From contig CABZFJ010000001.1 of the NCBI GenBank assembly GCA_902524995.1, forward strand, positions 124,001-188,000: 64,000 nucleotides of DNA, given 5' to 3'. Source of the stretch: an uncultured Pelagibacteraceae bacterium (GTDB taxonomy: Bacteria > Pseudomonadota > Alphaproteobacteria > Pelagibacterales > Pelagibacteraceae). Position numbers and translations under genes: made by a program. Of the stretch, positions 55,520 to 64,000 are shown piece by piece. The notes under the pieces are model-generated. The model was not told the DNA's origin and ran no database searches. It saw only the letters and a program-made list of their open reading frames with translations. Within the stretch, counting starts at the first letter, position 1, and each line of letters starts with the position of its first letter.

Positions 55520-56341
55520 ATGAAAAATACACACCAAGTTTATTTAATATCTGACTCAACTGGGGAAACACTTGATAGAATATTCATGGCACTTAAAGCC
55601 CAGTTCAATAATTTTAATTATGATTTGAATCAATTTTCGTTTACAAGAACAGAAAATCAAATCTCATCAATTCTTAGTGGTGCTCAAGAAAAAGAAAGCC
55701 CAATAATTTTATACACTGTAGTAAATAGTAAACTAGCTAAATTTTTAGCTGATGAAGCAAACAAGAAAAAAATTCCCTGCTTTGGTGTTTTAGGAGATTT
55801 AATTCTAAACTTTTCTAAAATATTAAATGAAAAGGCAACTCACCAACCAAGCGCTCAACATGTTTTAGATGAAGACTACTACAAAAGAATTGAAGCAATA
55901 CAATTTACAATGAACCATGATGATGGAAATAATACAGAAAATATATTGGATTCAAATATTATTTTAATTGGTGTCAGCAGAACTAGCAAAACCCCAACCT
56001 CGATTTATCTAGCAAATAAAGGGTTAAAAACTTCTAACATACCATTAGTTAATGAAATGAGTATACCAAAGGAAGTTATAGAATCTAAAAATATTTGTGT
56101 AATTGGACTTACAACTGAAGCAGAGAGATTGTTTGATATAAGAAGAAATAGGCTTAACTCATTAAAGGAAAATGAGGCTTCTGATTATACTAATCTAGAA
56201 AAAATTAGAAATGAGGTTGACCAATCTAAGAAATTATTTAAGAAAAATAAATGGCCTGTAATTGACGTGACTAGAAAATCTGTTGAAGAAACGGCAGCAT
56301 CCATAATTAAAATTTTTGAAATACAAAATAAAAATGTTTAA
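55520..56341 (+). CDS. ppsR: PpsR-type pyruvate,water/phosphate dikinase regulatory protein (DUF299)
   Basis: Bifunctional serine/threonine kinase and Pi-dependent phosphorylase controlling PEP synthase or pyruvate phosphate dikinase. The 273 residues contain YLISDSTGETLDRI, the P-loop-like IILIGVSRTSKTPTSIYLANKG and the C-terminal VIDVTRKSVEETAASI. It is the first gene to the right of the putative oriC, as in many Alphaproteobacteria, and starts at an ATG within a DnaA-box-like 9-mer. Confidence 0.95.
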   Translation: MKNTHQVYLISDSTGETLDRIFMALKAQFNNFNYDLNQFSFTRTENQISSILSGAQEKESPIILYTVVNSKLAKFLADEANKKKIPCFGVLGDLILNFSKILNEKATHQPSAQHVLDEDYYKRIEAIQFTMNHDDGNNTENILDSNIILIGVSRTSKTPTSIYLANKGLKTSNIPLVNEMSIPKEVIESKNICVIGLTTEAERLFDIRRNRLNSLKENEASDYTNLEKIRNEVDQSKKLFKKNKWPVIDVTRKSVEETAASIIKIFEIQNKNV

Positions 56342-56918
56342 GATAGTTTTAGCTTCAAAAAGTAAGGTTAGAGAAGAAATACTGAAAAAAAATAACTTTA
56401 CTTGTAATGTTCATCCATCAAATGTTGATGAAGAACCCATAAAAGAAAGTTTAATAAAAGAAGGCGCAAGTCCTGAAATAATATCAAAAAATTTAGCAGA
56501 ATTAAAAGCAAACAAAGTAAGCAATAAGTTTCATGATGTATTTGTTTTAGGTGCAGACAGTGTCATAGATCTTGATGGAGAATTAATATCAAAACCACAA
56601 GATAGAGGTGAAGCATTAAATATTTTAAAAAAACTTAATGGTAAAAAACACTCGTTAATTAGTTCAGTTTGTATATCTAAAAATGGTTCTATGATTTGGA
56701 ATTATACCGAAAGGGCCTATTTAACCATGAAAACATTTACAAATGAAGAACTTATAGATTACTTAAAAAAAATACCAAACAATATTTTATTTGCTTACAA
56801 TGTTTATCAAATTGAAGGGGAAGGTAGAAATTTATTTGTTAATATAGATGGAAACGAAGACACGATTATGGGTTTACCTATTAATAAAATAAAGAAGTAC
56901 GTGAGCAACTATAAATGA
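56334..56918 (+). CDS. maf: Maf-like nucleoside triphosphate pyrophosphatase
   Basis: House-cleaning nucleotide pyrophosphatase of the Maf family. I choose the ATG at 56334 (MFKIVLASKSKVREEIL), giving 194 residues; the track start adds MKYKIK from inside ppsR. Motifs are LASKSKVREEIL, VLGADSVI and KPQDRGEALNIL. The dTTP/UTP and 7-methyl-GTP branches cannot be separated with certainty. Overlaps ppsR by 8 bases and aroE by 4. Confidence 0.92.
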   Translation: MFKIVLASKSKVREEILKKNNFTCNVHPSNVDEEPIKESLIKEGASPEIISKNLAELKANKVSNKFHDVFVLGADSVIDLDGELISKPQDRGEALNILKKLNGKKHSLISSVCISKNGSMIWNYTERAYLTMKTFTNEELIDYLKKIPNNILFAYNVYQIEGEGRNLFVNIDGNEDTIMGLPINKIKKYVSNYK

Positions 56919-57709
56919 AAAAATTCTTAGTAATTGGAAATCCGATTGAACACACTTTATCACCAAAATTACACAATTATTGGTTTAAAAATAATAATAT
57001 TGAAGCTATCTATGGCAAATTAGAAACCCACAAAAGTGATTTACCAGAACTATTTAAAAATTTAAAAGAAAAAAAACTGGATGGAATAAATATTACAGTA
57101 CCGTATAAAAAAGCAGCCATTCCTTTTGTTGATGTTCTTAGTGGTCATGCTCTAAGAACACAATCAGTTAATACTATTTCTTTAAACAATGGTAATTTAA
57201 TTGGACACAATACAGATATCGACGGTTTTGAGATTAGCATAAAAAAATTGAATTATGATGTTAAACATAAGACTATAATAATACTAGGCGCAGGAGGGGT
57301 TGTTCCTTCGATAGTTTACGCATTAAAAAAAATGAACGCATCAAAGATAATTTTAAGCAATAGAACTAGAGAAAAAGCTGAAGAATTAAAAAATGTATTC
57401 AAAGATTTAAGTGTTTTGGATTGGGGTGAATTAGTAGATTTTGATATGATAATTAATGCAACAAGCTTGGGTTTAAAAGAAAATGATAAGTTCGGAACAG
57501 ACTTTTCAAAAGCTGGAAAAAATAAACTATTCTACGACGTTATATATGAGCCTTATGACACTGAGTTTTCTCATGCTGCAAGAACTACAGGAAACATATA
57601 TGAAAATGGATTAAATATGTTTTTATTTCAAGCACAAAAGGCATTTAATATTTGGCATGATATTAATCCAATTATTAATGACCAGTTAATAAAATTTTTA
57701 AAAAGTTAA
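56915..57709 (+). CDS. aroE: Shikimate dehydrogenase
   Basis: NADPH-dependent reduction of 3-dehydroshikimate in aromatic amino-acid synthesis. The 264 residues show NPIEHTLSPKLHNYWF (substrate site), INITVPYKKAAIPFVD with the catalytic Lys, the dinucleotide loop LGAGGVVPSIVYAL and the C-terminal NGLNMFLFQAQKAFNIW. Overlaps maf; followed by an SDR gene instead of coaE. Confidence 0.97.
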   Translation: MKKFLVIGNPIEHTLSPKLHNYWFKNNNIEAIYGKLETHKSDLPELFKNLKEKKLDGINITVPYKKAAIPFVDVLSGHALRTQSVNTISLNNGNLIGHNTDIDGFEISIKKLNYDVKHKTIIILGAGGVVPSIVYALKKMNASKIILSNRTREKAEELKNVFKDLSVLDWGELVDFDMIINATSLGLKENDKFGTDFSKAGKNKLFYDVIYEPYDTEFSHAARTTGNIYENGLNMFLFQAQKAFNIWHDINPIINDQLIKFLKS

Positions 57710-57714
57710 AAATT

Positions 57715-58455
57715 GTGAGATTAAAAAATAAAATAGCAATTATTACGGGTTCAGCATCTGGTTTTGGGAAAGGAATTGCAGAAAAATTTTCTGAAGAGGG
57801 AGCAAAATTAATACTAGTCGATATTAACTCAAATTTATTAAAAAAGGTTTCAAAATCGTTATCCCAAGACTACTTTGTTGCTGATGTTTCAAAAGACTCT
57901 AATTTAAAATCCTTATTAAAATATGCTCTCAAAAAATATAAGGCAGTAGATATTATTGTAAATAATGCTGGAATAACGCATAAACCAAAAAATATGGAAG
58001 CTGTAACAGGAAGAGAATTTGATAGAGTATTCAATGTGAATGCTAAATCAGTTTATTTAAGTGCAAAATATTTCGTGCCGAAAATGAAAAAACTAAAAAG
58101 AGGTGTAATATTAAATGTAGCATCAACTGCAGGTTTATCACCCAGACCTAAATTAAATTGGTATAACGCCAGTAAAGGTTGGATGATAACAGCAACTAAA
58201 GCGATGGCTGTAGAACTTGCTCCTTATAAGGTTAGAGTGAATGCAATTGCTCCAGTAGCAGGAAAAACACCATTATTAAAATCTTTTATGGGAGGTAGCT
58301 CAAATAAAAAAAAACAAGCATTTCTATCAACAATTCCTATTGGTAGATTTTCAACACCACAAGATATGGGAAATGCTGCCTGTTTTTTATGTTCAGACGA
58401 AGCAAGCATGATTACGGGCACTGTGCTAGAAGTTGATGGTGGAAGATGTATATAA
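57715..58455 (+). CDS. Short-chain dehydrogenase/reductase
   Basis: Classical SDR of 246 residues with a GTG start 5 bp after aroE. Motifs are TGSASGFGKGIAEKF (cofactor loop), NNAGI, the catalytic Ser of NVASTAGLS and Y-x3-K in WYNASKGWM, and the C-terminal GTVLEVDGGRCI. Asp after beta strand 2 (LVDINS) favours NAD(H). The substrate is unknown; homologues include 3-oxoacyl-ACP reductase-like and glucose-1-dehydrogenase-like enzymes. It interrupts the usual aroE-coaE adjacency. Confidence 0.9.
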   Translation: MRLKNKIAIITGSASGFGKGIAEKFSEEGAKLILVDINSNLLKKVSKSLSQDYFVADVSKDSNLKSLLKYALKKYKAVDIIVNNAGITHKPKNMEAVTGREFDRVFNVNAKSVYLSAKYFVPKMKKLKRGVILNVASTAGLSPRPKLNWYNASKGWMITATKAMAVELAPYKVRVNAIAPVAGKTPLLKSFMGGSSNKKKQAFLSTIPIGRFSTPQDMGNAACFLCSDEASMITGTVLEVDGGRCI

Positions 58456-58473
58456 AAATTATTAAAGGGACTA

Positions 58474-59061
58474 ATGATTAGAGTATGCGTGTTAGGGAGT
58501 ATTGCCTCTGGGAAATCTTTTATATCAAAATTATTCAATTGCCCAATTTTTAATGCCGATAAAGAAGTGAGTGATATATATAAAAAAGATAAAAGTTGTT
58601 TTAGAAAGTTGAATAAAAAATTTCCTGATTATGTTAAGTCTTTCCCAATTAGAAAAATCGAATTAATTAATGCCATATCTTCAAACAATAAAAGTTTAAA
58701 ATTTATATCATCCACAGTCCACCCTATTGTAAGAAAAAGAATGAGAAAATTTCTAAAAGAAAAAAAAAATTCAAAAATGATAGTTTTAGACATCCCTCTT
58801 TTATTAGAAAATAAACTTAACAAAAAAAACGATGTATTGGTGTTTATAAATACTCAAAAAAAAATAATTTTAGCTAGAGTAAGAAAAAGGAAATATTATA
58901 ATAAAATAATTTTAAGATATTTGAAAAAAAACCAGTCTAATCTGTTCGAAAAAAGAAAATTGGCAAATTATGTAATAGATAATAATTTTCCACCGAATAT
59001 TATGAAACATAAAGTAAATTTATTAAAAAAAAGGATTTTGTATGAAAGAAATAGTTCTTGA
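58474..59061 (+). CDS. coaE: Dephospho-CoA kinase
   Basis: Last step of coenzyme A synthesis. The 195 residues begin VCVLGSIASGKSFISKLF with the P-loop, followed by FNADKEVSDIY and VLDIPLLLENKLNKK, all family motifs. The C-terminal half is very Lys-rich and AT-driven. It overlaps dnaQ by 20 bases. The aroE-(SDR)-coaE-dnaQ order is the alphaproteobacterial origin-right-side set. Confidence 0.94.
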   Translation: MIRVCVLGSIASGKSFISKLFNCPIFNADKEVSDIYKKDKSCFRKLNKKFPDYVKSFPIRKIELINAISSNNKSLKFISSTVHPIVRKRMRKFLKEKKNSKMIVLDIPLLLENKLNKKNDVLVFINTQKKIILARVRKRKYYNKIILRYLKKNQSNLFEKRKLANYVIDNNFPPNIMKHKVNLLKKRILYERNSS

Positions 59062-59707
59062 TACAGAGACAACAGGATTATCAGTAAAAGAAGGTCACAG
59101 AATTGTTGAAATAGGTTGCATTGAGCTAGATAATTTAATTCCAACAAATAATGTCTTTCATTCTTATTTAAACCCTGAAAGAAAAGTTTCTGAAAACGCA
59201 TTAAAAGTTCATGGTTATACTGATGAGTTTTTATCTGATAAAAAAAAATTTATAGATATAGCTGATCAATTTTTAGAATTTATTGCAGAAAAAAAAATTA
59301 TAATTCATAATGCAGAATTTGACATAGGACATCTTAATAATGAGTTATCATTAATAAATAAGAAAACTATTTCCAAAGAAAATGTCATAGATACCCTTGA
59401 ATTAGCTAGAAATAAATTTCCAGGATCTAGCATAAGCCTAGATGCCCTTTGTAAAAGGTATAGAGTAGATAATTCAAGAAGAAAAAAGCATACAGCTTTA
59501 ATTGATTGTGAACTGTTATCCAAAGTCTATATCAATTTGATTGATCAAAAAGAGCCAATTTTCCAATTTAATAAAGACCTAAAAAAAAATACGACTACAA
59601 GTATTGAAATGACTGACTATTCAAAAAAAATAATTAATATTACAGACGAAGAAAAAAAATTACACGCTAAGTTTTTAAAAAGTGAATTAAAAAAAAATTT
59701 TTACTAA
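59042..59707 (+). CDS. dnaQ: DNA polymerase III epsilon subunit (proofreading exonuclease)
   Basis: 3'-5' exonuclease of the DEDDh type. The 221 residues carry Exo I VLDTETTGLSVKEGHRIVEIG, Exo II HNAEFDIGHLNNEL and Exo III HTALIDCELL. A short C-terminal tail probably contacts the polymerase. Overlaps coaE by 20 bases and shares the stop tetramer CTAA with convergent secB (TAA on plus, TAG on minus). Confidence 0.95.
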   Translation: MKEIVLDTETTGLSVKEGHRIVEIGCIELDNLIPTNNVFHSYLNPERKVSENALKVHGYTDEFLSDKKKFIDIADQFLEFIAEKKIIIHNAEFDIGHLNNELSLINKKTISKENVIDTLELARNKFPGSSISLDALCKRYRVDNSRRKKHTALIDCELLSKVYINLIDQKEPIFQFNKDLKKNTTTSIEMTDYSKKIINITDEEKKLHAKFLKSELKKNFY

Positions 59708-60126
59708 TTTATTCTTTGTTGGTAAAGTTTTTCAAAATTAACTTTTTTTTCTAATTTCAATTCTGGAAAACCCGCATCCTTTATAAGATTGATTAATATT
59801 TTCTCAATTCTGGGATATATTTGAACTTGTAAATCACACAATAATATTTTTTCTAATTCCTCTTTCTTAATTGTTTTATCTGTAATTTTAATTACAGTAG
59901 AATAAGAGATTTCAAAGTGTGATTTTTTTTTATTTTCTTTTGGATTCTTGTAACTTAATTTAGTTACTACTTCTATCATTTCATTTTTTAATGTTTTATT
60001 TGTGATGTTTATTCCTAAAGAATACTTTGTTATATATTCCCTGCTATACACAAATGTTTCAGCACTTGGAATCTCAACTGAAAGATCTTGTATGTACTGC
60101 AAAATTATTTCATATTTTTTTGTCAT
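59704..60126 (-). CDS. secB: Protein-export chaperone SecB
   Basis: Tetrameric cytosolic chaperone that keeps presecretory proteins unfolded and passes them to SecA. The 140 residues match the SecB fold: IQDLSVEIPSAETFV at the start, VVTKLSYKNPKENKK in the middle and LIKDAGFPELKLEKKVNFEKLYQQR at the end. Overlaps the fxsA stop by 17 bases. Likely clients include the porin encoded here. Confidence 0.93.
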   Translation of the reverse strand: MTKKYEIILQYIQDLSVEIPSAETFVYSREYITKYSLGINITNKTLKNEMIEVVTKLSYKNPKENKKKSHFEISYSTVIKITDKTIKKEELEKILLCDLQVQIYPRIEKILINLIKDAGFPELKLEKKVNFEKLYQQRIN

Positions 60127-60541
60127 TATCGTCGTTTATATCCTCGTAATCACCATCAATATAATTTTTATTGTTTTCACTTTTGTATTTCTTTTTATTC
60201 TTATTTATGAATTTGCTTAATATAACTTTTCTCGTGAATGGAACTATAAGCAAAATCCCAATTATGTCAGTGGCAAAGCCTGGCAAAATTAACAATAATG
60301 CTGCAAATGCCAAAGTGGCACCTGATATTATTTCGTAAACTGGTATTTCATTTTTTACCAACTGGCTTAAGCCTGACTTAAGAGTGTTAAACCCCTCGTA
60401 TCTTGCATAAGCAACTCCAGCAACTGCAGTGGTTAAGATTAGTAAAACAGTGTTAAATGCACCTATTTGAGAACCAATCTTAATAAATAGGTAGATTTCA
60501 ATAAGTGGAATTCCAATAATTAAAAGTAAAGCTGTGTTCAT
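60110..60541 (-). CDS. fxsA: FxsA-family inner-membrane protein
   Basis: 143 residues: GIPLIEIYLFIKIGSQIGAFNTVLLILTTAVAG and LPGFATDIIGILLIVPFTRK are the FxsA hallmarks, with three to four hydrophobic helices and an acidic-basic cytoplasmic tail. In E. coli it modulates phage T7 exclusion by F; the normal role is unknown. Near secB and the Tim44-like gene, as usual in Alphaproteobacteria. Confidence 0.92.
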   Translation of the reverse strand: MNTALLLIIGIPLIEIYLFIKIGSQIGAFNTVLLILTTAVAGVAYARYEGFNTLKSGLSQLVKNEIPVYEIISGATLAFAALLLILPGFATDIIGILLIVPFTRKVILSKFINKNKKKYKSENNKNYIDGDYEDINDDNDKKI

Positions 60542-60598
60542 TTGTCTATTATTTAATTAGCAGGTTGAAATTATCAACATAGTAAATAATATAGTTAT

Positions 60599-61186
60599 AT
60601 GAGTTATAGCTTTGAATACATCGATATTATACTACTTGCAATGATTGCAGGTTTTATTTTTCTTAGATTAAGAGGAATTTTAGGTAAAAAGACTGGTTTT
60701 GAAGAAGATATAGACTCAAGTTTCGCTCATGAGGCACCACCAGCCAAACCAACTGTTGATTTGAATGCAAATACATTTGATGAAAATGCTAAGAAAGAAT
60801 TTGTTAAAGGAGCGACAATTGCCTATGAAACTATAATCACAAATTTTGCCAAAGGAAAGTTAAAAGACATAAAATCATTATTAGACAAAAATGTATATCA
60901 GCAGTTTGAAGAGGCAATAAAAGACAGAGATATAAAAAGATATTCATCGGAAACAACATTCATTGGAATTAACTCAGCTGAAGTAAAAGAACATCAACAA
61001 AATAAAAATATGTTGGAAGTAACAGTTGAATTTGTTAGTGAAATTATATCATGTGTTAAAGACAAAGATAATAAAATAGTTTCGGGAGATCCTGAGAAAA
61101 TAAAAAAAGTATTAGATACTTGGAAGTTCTCAAAAGACAGTAGATCTACCAATCCAAACTGGCTATTAATTGATACCCAAGCTTGA
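60599..61186 (+). CDS. Tim44-like domain membrane-associated protein
   Basis: 195 residues with one N-terminal membrane helix (IDIILLAMIAGFIFLRLRGILG) and a C-terminal Tim44-like domain (about 65-195) with EFVKGATIAYETIITNFAKGKLKDIKSLLDKNVYQQF. Alphaproteobacterial relatives (TimA) sit by the inner membrane; a role in membrane protein handling is suggested by homology to mitochondrial Tim44. Divergent from fxsA. mltA, usually next, is absent. Confidence 0.9.
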   Translation: MSYSFEYIDIILLAMIAGFIFLRLRGILGKKTGFEEDIDSSFAHEAPPAKPTVDLNANTFDENAKKEFVKGATIAYETIITNFAKGKLKDIKSLLDKNVYQQFEEAIKDRDIKRYSSETTFIGINSAEVKEHQQNKNMLEVTVEFVSEIISCVKDKDNKIVSGDPEKIKKVLDTWKFSKDSRSTNPNWLLIDTQA

Positions 61187-61596
61187 CAAATAAGCTATCA
61201 GACAAAGATAAAAAAGATTGGCAAAATTTCTTAGACAGTTCTGAGAAACTTCAGAGTAAAGACTTTGATCAGGTAAATAATAAAATAATTTCAGAAAGAT
61301 CAATTGATCTTCATGGATATACTTTAGAAGAAGCTAACAAAAAAATTTATGAATTTCTCGAGGATTGTTACTTTAATAAAGTAAAAAAAATTAATGTAAT
61401 TACTGGCAAAGGTATGAGGTCAAGAAATTTGGAGGATCCACACCAATCTAAAGACTTAAGTATCTTAAAATATTCTGTCCCAGAGTACATCAAAAATAAT
61501 AATGAATTGATGAACAAAATTATCAAAATTGACTTTGAGTCGGTTAATAGCCCTTCAAAAGGAAATTTTGATATATTTTTGAAAACTATAAAATAA
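61183..61596 (+). CDS. Smr-domain protein
   Basis: 137 residues starting at a TTG at 61183 that overlaps the TGA of the Tim44-like gene (TTGA). The Smr domain follows: [20 protein letters not shown] (D-L-H-G-x motif) and [13 protein letters not shown]. Smr domains nick or bind nucleic acids, and some relatives act in ribosome quality control. Overlaps the convergent hslU by 11 bases. Confidence 0.9.
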   Translation: MTNKLSDKDKKDWQNFLDSSEKLQSKDFDQVNNKIISERSIDLHGYTLEEANKKIYEFLEDCYFNKVKKINVITGKGMRSRNLEDPHQSKDLSILKYSVPEYIKNNNELMNKIIKIDFESVNSPSKGNFDIFLKTIK

Positions 61597-62953
61597 ACTT
61601 AGATAGGTCAGTATCTTTTACTAATTCACCAATATTATCTTTTATATATTTACCATCTACAGTAATTTTTTCTCCAGCTCTATCTGTTGCTGTGAAACTT
61701 ATTTCATCTAACACCCTCTCAATGATTGTATGCAATCTTCTTGCTCCAATATTCTCTACTGATGAATTGACTTCACTTGCTATATGAGCGATTGTATTTA
61801 TTCCGTCTTCTGTAAACTCTAGATCAACATTTTCAGTTTTTAAAAGAGCCTTATATTGTTTTATTAAACTGTTGTCTGGCTCCTTTAATATTCTTATAAA
61901 ATCCTTACTATTTAAAGCATCAAGCTCAACTCTTATTGGTAGTCTACCCTGTAGTTCAGGTAAAAGATCTGATGGTTTCGCTAATTGAAAAGCACCTGAA
62001 GCAATAAATAAAATATGATCTGTTTTAACAGGTCCATATTTTGTGCTAACAGTTGTTCCCTCTATTAATGGCAATAAATCTCTTTGAACACCTTCTCTCG
62101 AAACATCACCACCAACTCTATCAGTTCTTGCTGAAATTTTATCAATTTCGTCTAAAAAAACGATACCATTATTTTCTGTTGAATCTTTTGCTGATTTTAT
62201 AATTTTATCTTGTTCGATAAGTTTATCTGATTCTTCATTAATTAAAATATCATGAGATTCTTTTACTGACATTTTCTTTTTCTTAGGTTTTTGCCCCATA
62301 GATTTCCCTAGCATGTCAGATATATTTATCATTCCAACATTTGCACCAGGCATTCCAGGTATCTCAAATGATGGCATTTGATTAGATTCACTTACAGCTA
62401 TTTCAATTTCATTGTCATCTAAATCTCCATCTCTTAGTCTCTTTCTAAAACTTTCTCTTGTTGCAACACTTGCTTTATTTCCAACTAGGGCATCTAAAAC
62501 ACGGTCTTCGGCTAATTTTTGGGCTTGAGCATGAACTTCTTTCCTTTTCTTCACTTTCTCCATTGCAATAGCAATTTCTAAAAGATCTCGAACTATTTGC
62601 TCTACATCACGTCCCACGTATCCTACTTCTGTAAATCTTGTAGCCTCAACTTTTACAAACGGCGCTTCTGCTAACTTTGAGAGTCTTCTTGAGATTTCAG
62701 TTTTACCAACACCTGTTGGTCCAATCATTAAAATGTTTTTTGGAAGAACTTCATCTTTCATGTCATCTTCTAATGCTTGTCTTCTCCATCTGTTTCTTAA
62801 AGCGATAGCAACAGCTCTTTTTGCTTTATTTTGCCCAACAACAAATCTGTCTAATTCTGAAACAATTTCTCTTGGTGATAATGAATTTGCAATTGTAGTC
62901 TTCTCTTTTGCAACTTTGCCTTTTGGAAATGATGTAACATTTGATTTTTCCAT
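61586..62953 (-). CDS. hslU: ATP-dependent protease ATPase subunit HslU
   Basis: AAA+ unfoldase that feeds substrates to HslV. The 455 residues contain [34 protein letters not shown], Walker [15 protein letters not shown], the VGYVGRDVE pore motif, Walker [10 protein letters not shown] and the sensor region [11 protein letters not shown]. The C-terminus ends DLSKFIL, the HslV-docking tail. Overlaps the hslV stop by one base. Confidence 0.98.
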   Translation of the reverse strand: MEKSNVTSFPKGKVAKEKTTIANSLSPREIVSELDRFVVGQNKAKRAVAIALRNRWRRQALEDDMKDEVLPKNILMIGPTGVGKTEISRRLSKLAEAPFVKVEATRFTEVGYVGRDVEQIVRDLLEIAIAMEKVKKRKEVHAQAQKLAEDRVLDALVGNKASVATRESFRKRLRDGDLDDNEIEIAVSESNQMPSFEIPGMPGANVGMINISDMLGKSMGQKPKKKKMSVKESHDILINEESDKLIEQDKIIKSAKDSTENNGIVFLDEIDKISARTDRVGGDVSREGVQRDLLPLIEGTTVSTKYGPVKTDHILFIASGAFQLAKPSDLLPELQGRLPIRVELDALNSKDFIRILKEPDNSLIKQYKALLKTENVDLEFTEDGINTIAHIASEVNSSVENIGARRLHTIIERVLDEISFTATDRAGEKITVDGKYIKDNIGELVKDTDLSKFIL

Positions 62954-63468
62954 TATATTTTCTCCATACTCAAGTTATCATTTGTAAAAACGCAAATATC
63001 TGACGCAACTTTAATAGATTTTTTAGCAATTTCCTCTGCAGACATATCAGTATCCATTAATACTTTTGCAGCTGCTAAAGCATAATTTCCACCTGATCCA
63101 ATCCCTATTACATCACCTTCTGGCTCTAAAACATCCCCAGTTCCTGAAATTATAAAACTTTTTTCTTTATCACCTATTGCCATCAAGGCTTCTAATCTTC
63201 TTAAATATTTATCAGTACGCCAATCTTTTGCTAATTCTACAGCAGCTCTTGTCAGATTACCCGCATGTTTTTCTAGCTTTGACTCTAATCTTTCAAACAA
63301 TGTCAAGGCATCTGCTGTTGATCCTGCAAAACCTGCGATCACATTTCTTTTCTCAATTTTACGAACTTTGTTAGCAGTTTTCTTAATTACAGTATTACCC
63401 ATGCTAACTTGACCATCACTGGCCACAACTACGTCATCATTTTTTCTTACAAGCACTATTGTTGTCAT
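62953..63468 (-). CDS. hslV: ATP-dependent protease peptidase subunit HslV
   Basis: Proteasome-like Ntn hydrolase. The 171 residues start [11 protein letters not shown], so the mature N-terminal Thr nucleophile is exposed after Met removal, and include [18 protein letters not shown] and [17 protein letters not shown]. First gene of hslV-hslU; divergent from hisB with 90 bp between. Confidence 0.98.
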   Translation of the reverse strand: MTTIVLVRKNDDVVVASDGQVSMGNTVIKKTANKVRKIEKRNVIAGFAGSTADALTLFERLESKLEKHAGNLTRAAVELAKDWRTDKYLRRLEALMAIGDKEKSFIISGTGDVLEPEGDVIGIGSGGNYALAAAKVLMDTDMSAEEIAKKSIKVASDICVFTNDNLSMEKI

Positions 63469-63474
63469 AGACTA

Positions 63475-63503
63475 TAAATGGATATGAATTTAAATAGTTC
63501 AAG
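63475..63503 (-). promoter_or_regulatory. Possible RpoH-type promoter for hslVU
   Basis: Minus strand CTTGAA (63503-63498), 17-bp spacer, CATTTA (63480-63475) resembles an alphaproteobacterial heat-shock promoter, and hslVU is a classical RpoH target. The implied start lies almost on the hslV ATG, so the mRNA would be nearly leaderless. Weak evidence. Confidence 0.3.
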
Positions 63504-63558
63504 CCCAGGTTTAGTATTATTGATATAATCAAAAATACCTATATACCTAATTTAGATT

Positions 63559-64000
63559 ATGAAAAGAAAAGCAAAAATAGCTAGAAAAACAAAAGAAACC
63601 AATATCAGTGTTGACCTTAATATTGATGGAAAAGGTAAGTACAACGTTGACACAGGAATAGGTTTCTTAGATCACATGCTCGAGCAGTTATCTAAACACT
63701 CATCAATGGATTTAAGTGTTAAAGCAAAAGGTGACACACACATTGATCTTCACCACACAACTGAAGACACTGGAATTGCTATCGGAGAATGCTTAAAGAA
63801 AGCATCAAAAAAATTTGTAGGCATTAAAAGATATGCTCACATACTGTTACCTATGGATGAAACATTAACAAGAGTTGCAATTGATGTTTCAAACAGGCCT
63901 TATTTGATTTGGAATGTAAAATTAAAAGTTGAAAAACTTGGTGAGATGGACACAGAATTATTTAAAGAATGGTTCCAAGCATTTTCACAAGCCGCAGGAA
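63559..64000 (+). CDS. hisB: Imidazoleglycerol-phosphate dehydratase HisB (3' end outside window)
   Basis: Sixth step of histidine synthesis. Not in the ORF track because the frame runs off the right edge; about 147 of the usual ~195 residues are present from the ATG at 63559 ([18 protein letters not shown]). Motifs are [34 protein letters not shown] (metal-binding His/Glu) and the beginning of the C-terminal half ([14 protein letters not shown]). Probably the first gene of a his operon that continues outside the window. Confidence 0.97.
   Translation, partial: MKRKAKIARKTKETNISVDLNIDGKGKYNVDTGIGFLDHMLEQLSKHSSMDLSVKAKGDTHIDLHHTTEDTGIAIGECLKKASKKFVGIKRYAHILLPMDETLTRVAIDVSNRPYLIWNVKLKVEKLGEMDTELFKEWFQAFSQAAG

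Noticed and set aside
1-64000. tRNA, rRNA, CRISPR arrays, insertion sequences or prophage genes
   Set aside because: I looked for cloverleaf-like segments, direct-repeat arrays, transposase motifs and integrases in every gap and found none; gaps are too short for most.

Overview
This window is a stretch of a small, very AT-rich (roughly 30% GC by eye) alphaproteobacterial chromosome. Gene content, gene order and extreme compactness point to the SAR11 / Pelagibacterales lineage. That assignment is inference from memory of the families, not a database match. There are about 70 protein genes, nearly all recognisable housekeeping genes. I see no tRNA, rRNA, insertion sequence, prophage or CRISPR array, and intergenic gaps are mostly below 100 bp.

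Layout. (1) 1-5.0 kb: katG (cut by the left edge) and the Fur-family regulator irr, divergent from the unsaturated fatty-acid operon fabA-fabB-fabI. Two palindromes resembling the Irr iron control element sit in front of katG and between irr and fabA. (2) 5.0-24 kb: a very long minus-strand series, read from murJ downwards: murJ, trpS, nfuA, [Bax-type glucosaminidase], tsaB, fur, miaB, phoH, ybeY, lnt, metK, nusA, infB, rbfA, rpsO, pnp, a rhodanese and a 50-residue membrane peptide. This is the standard alphaproteobacterial translation/RNA series with several usual members missing. A terminator-like hairpin sits inside the nusA leader. (3) 24-36 kb: maeB, a BON lipoprotein with rsmI, an LpoA-like protein, rdgB, grpE-dnaK-dnaJ, dapB-nth, a PfkB sugar/nucleoside kinase and a 2OG-Fe(II) oxygenase. 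(4) 36.3-40.4 kb, an accessory-looking patch: a tiny arfA-like ribosome-rescue gene overlapping an OmpR-type regulator with a degenerate receiver, an L,D-transpeptidase, a YggS-type PLP protein, a reduced ThiE-like protein, a porin and a DUF3576 lipoprotein. (5) 40.5-55.2 kb, left of the origin: leuS-lptE-holA, parB-parA-rsmG-mnmG-mnmE with two parS sites, a sulfotransferase, rho, a 4-TM protein, hemG, hemH, hemE. (6) 55.24-55.52 kb: a gene-free AT-rich segment between hemE and ppsR, the classical alphaproteobacterial oriC position. (7) 55.5-64 kb, right of the origin: ppsR-maf-aroE-SDR-coaE-dnaQ, secB, fxsA, a Tim44-like gene, smr, hslU-hslV and the start of hisB.

How it fits together. The window covers the chromosome-segregation and origin domain (parABS, oriC), part of the translation machinery, protein quality control (DnaKJ-GrpE, HslUV, SecB, ArfA), envelope building (MurJ, Lnt, LptE, LpoA-like, Bax-like, L,D-transpeptidase, porin) and late haem synthesis (HemE, HemG, HemH). 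Iron/haem signalling by Irr would link fatty-acid synthesis and peroxide defence at the left end. Half of the twelve convergent gene pairs share one four-base sequence as the stop codon of both genes.

The most rewarding items are the arfA-like mini-gene, the putative oriC with its flanking parS pair, the Irr-type boxes, the hairpin in the nusA leader, the C-rich rho leader, the HemG-for-HemJ swap, and the altered cysteine spacing in Nth.
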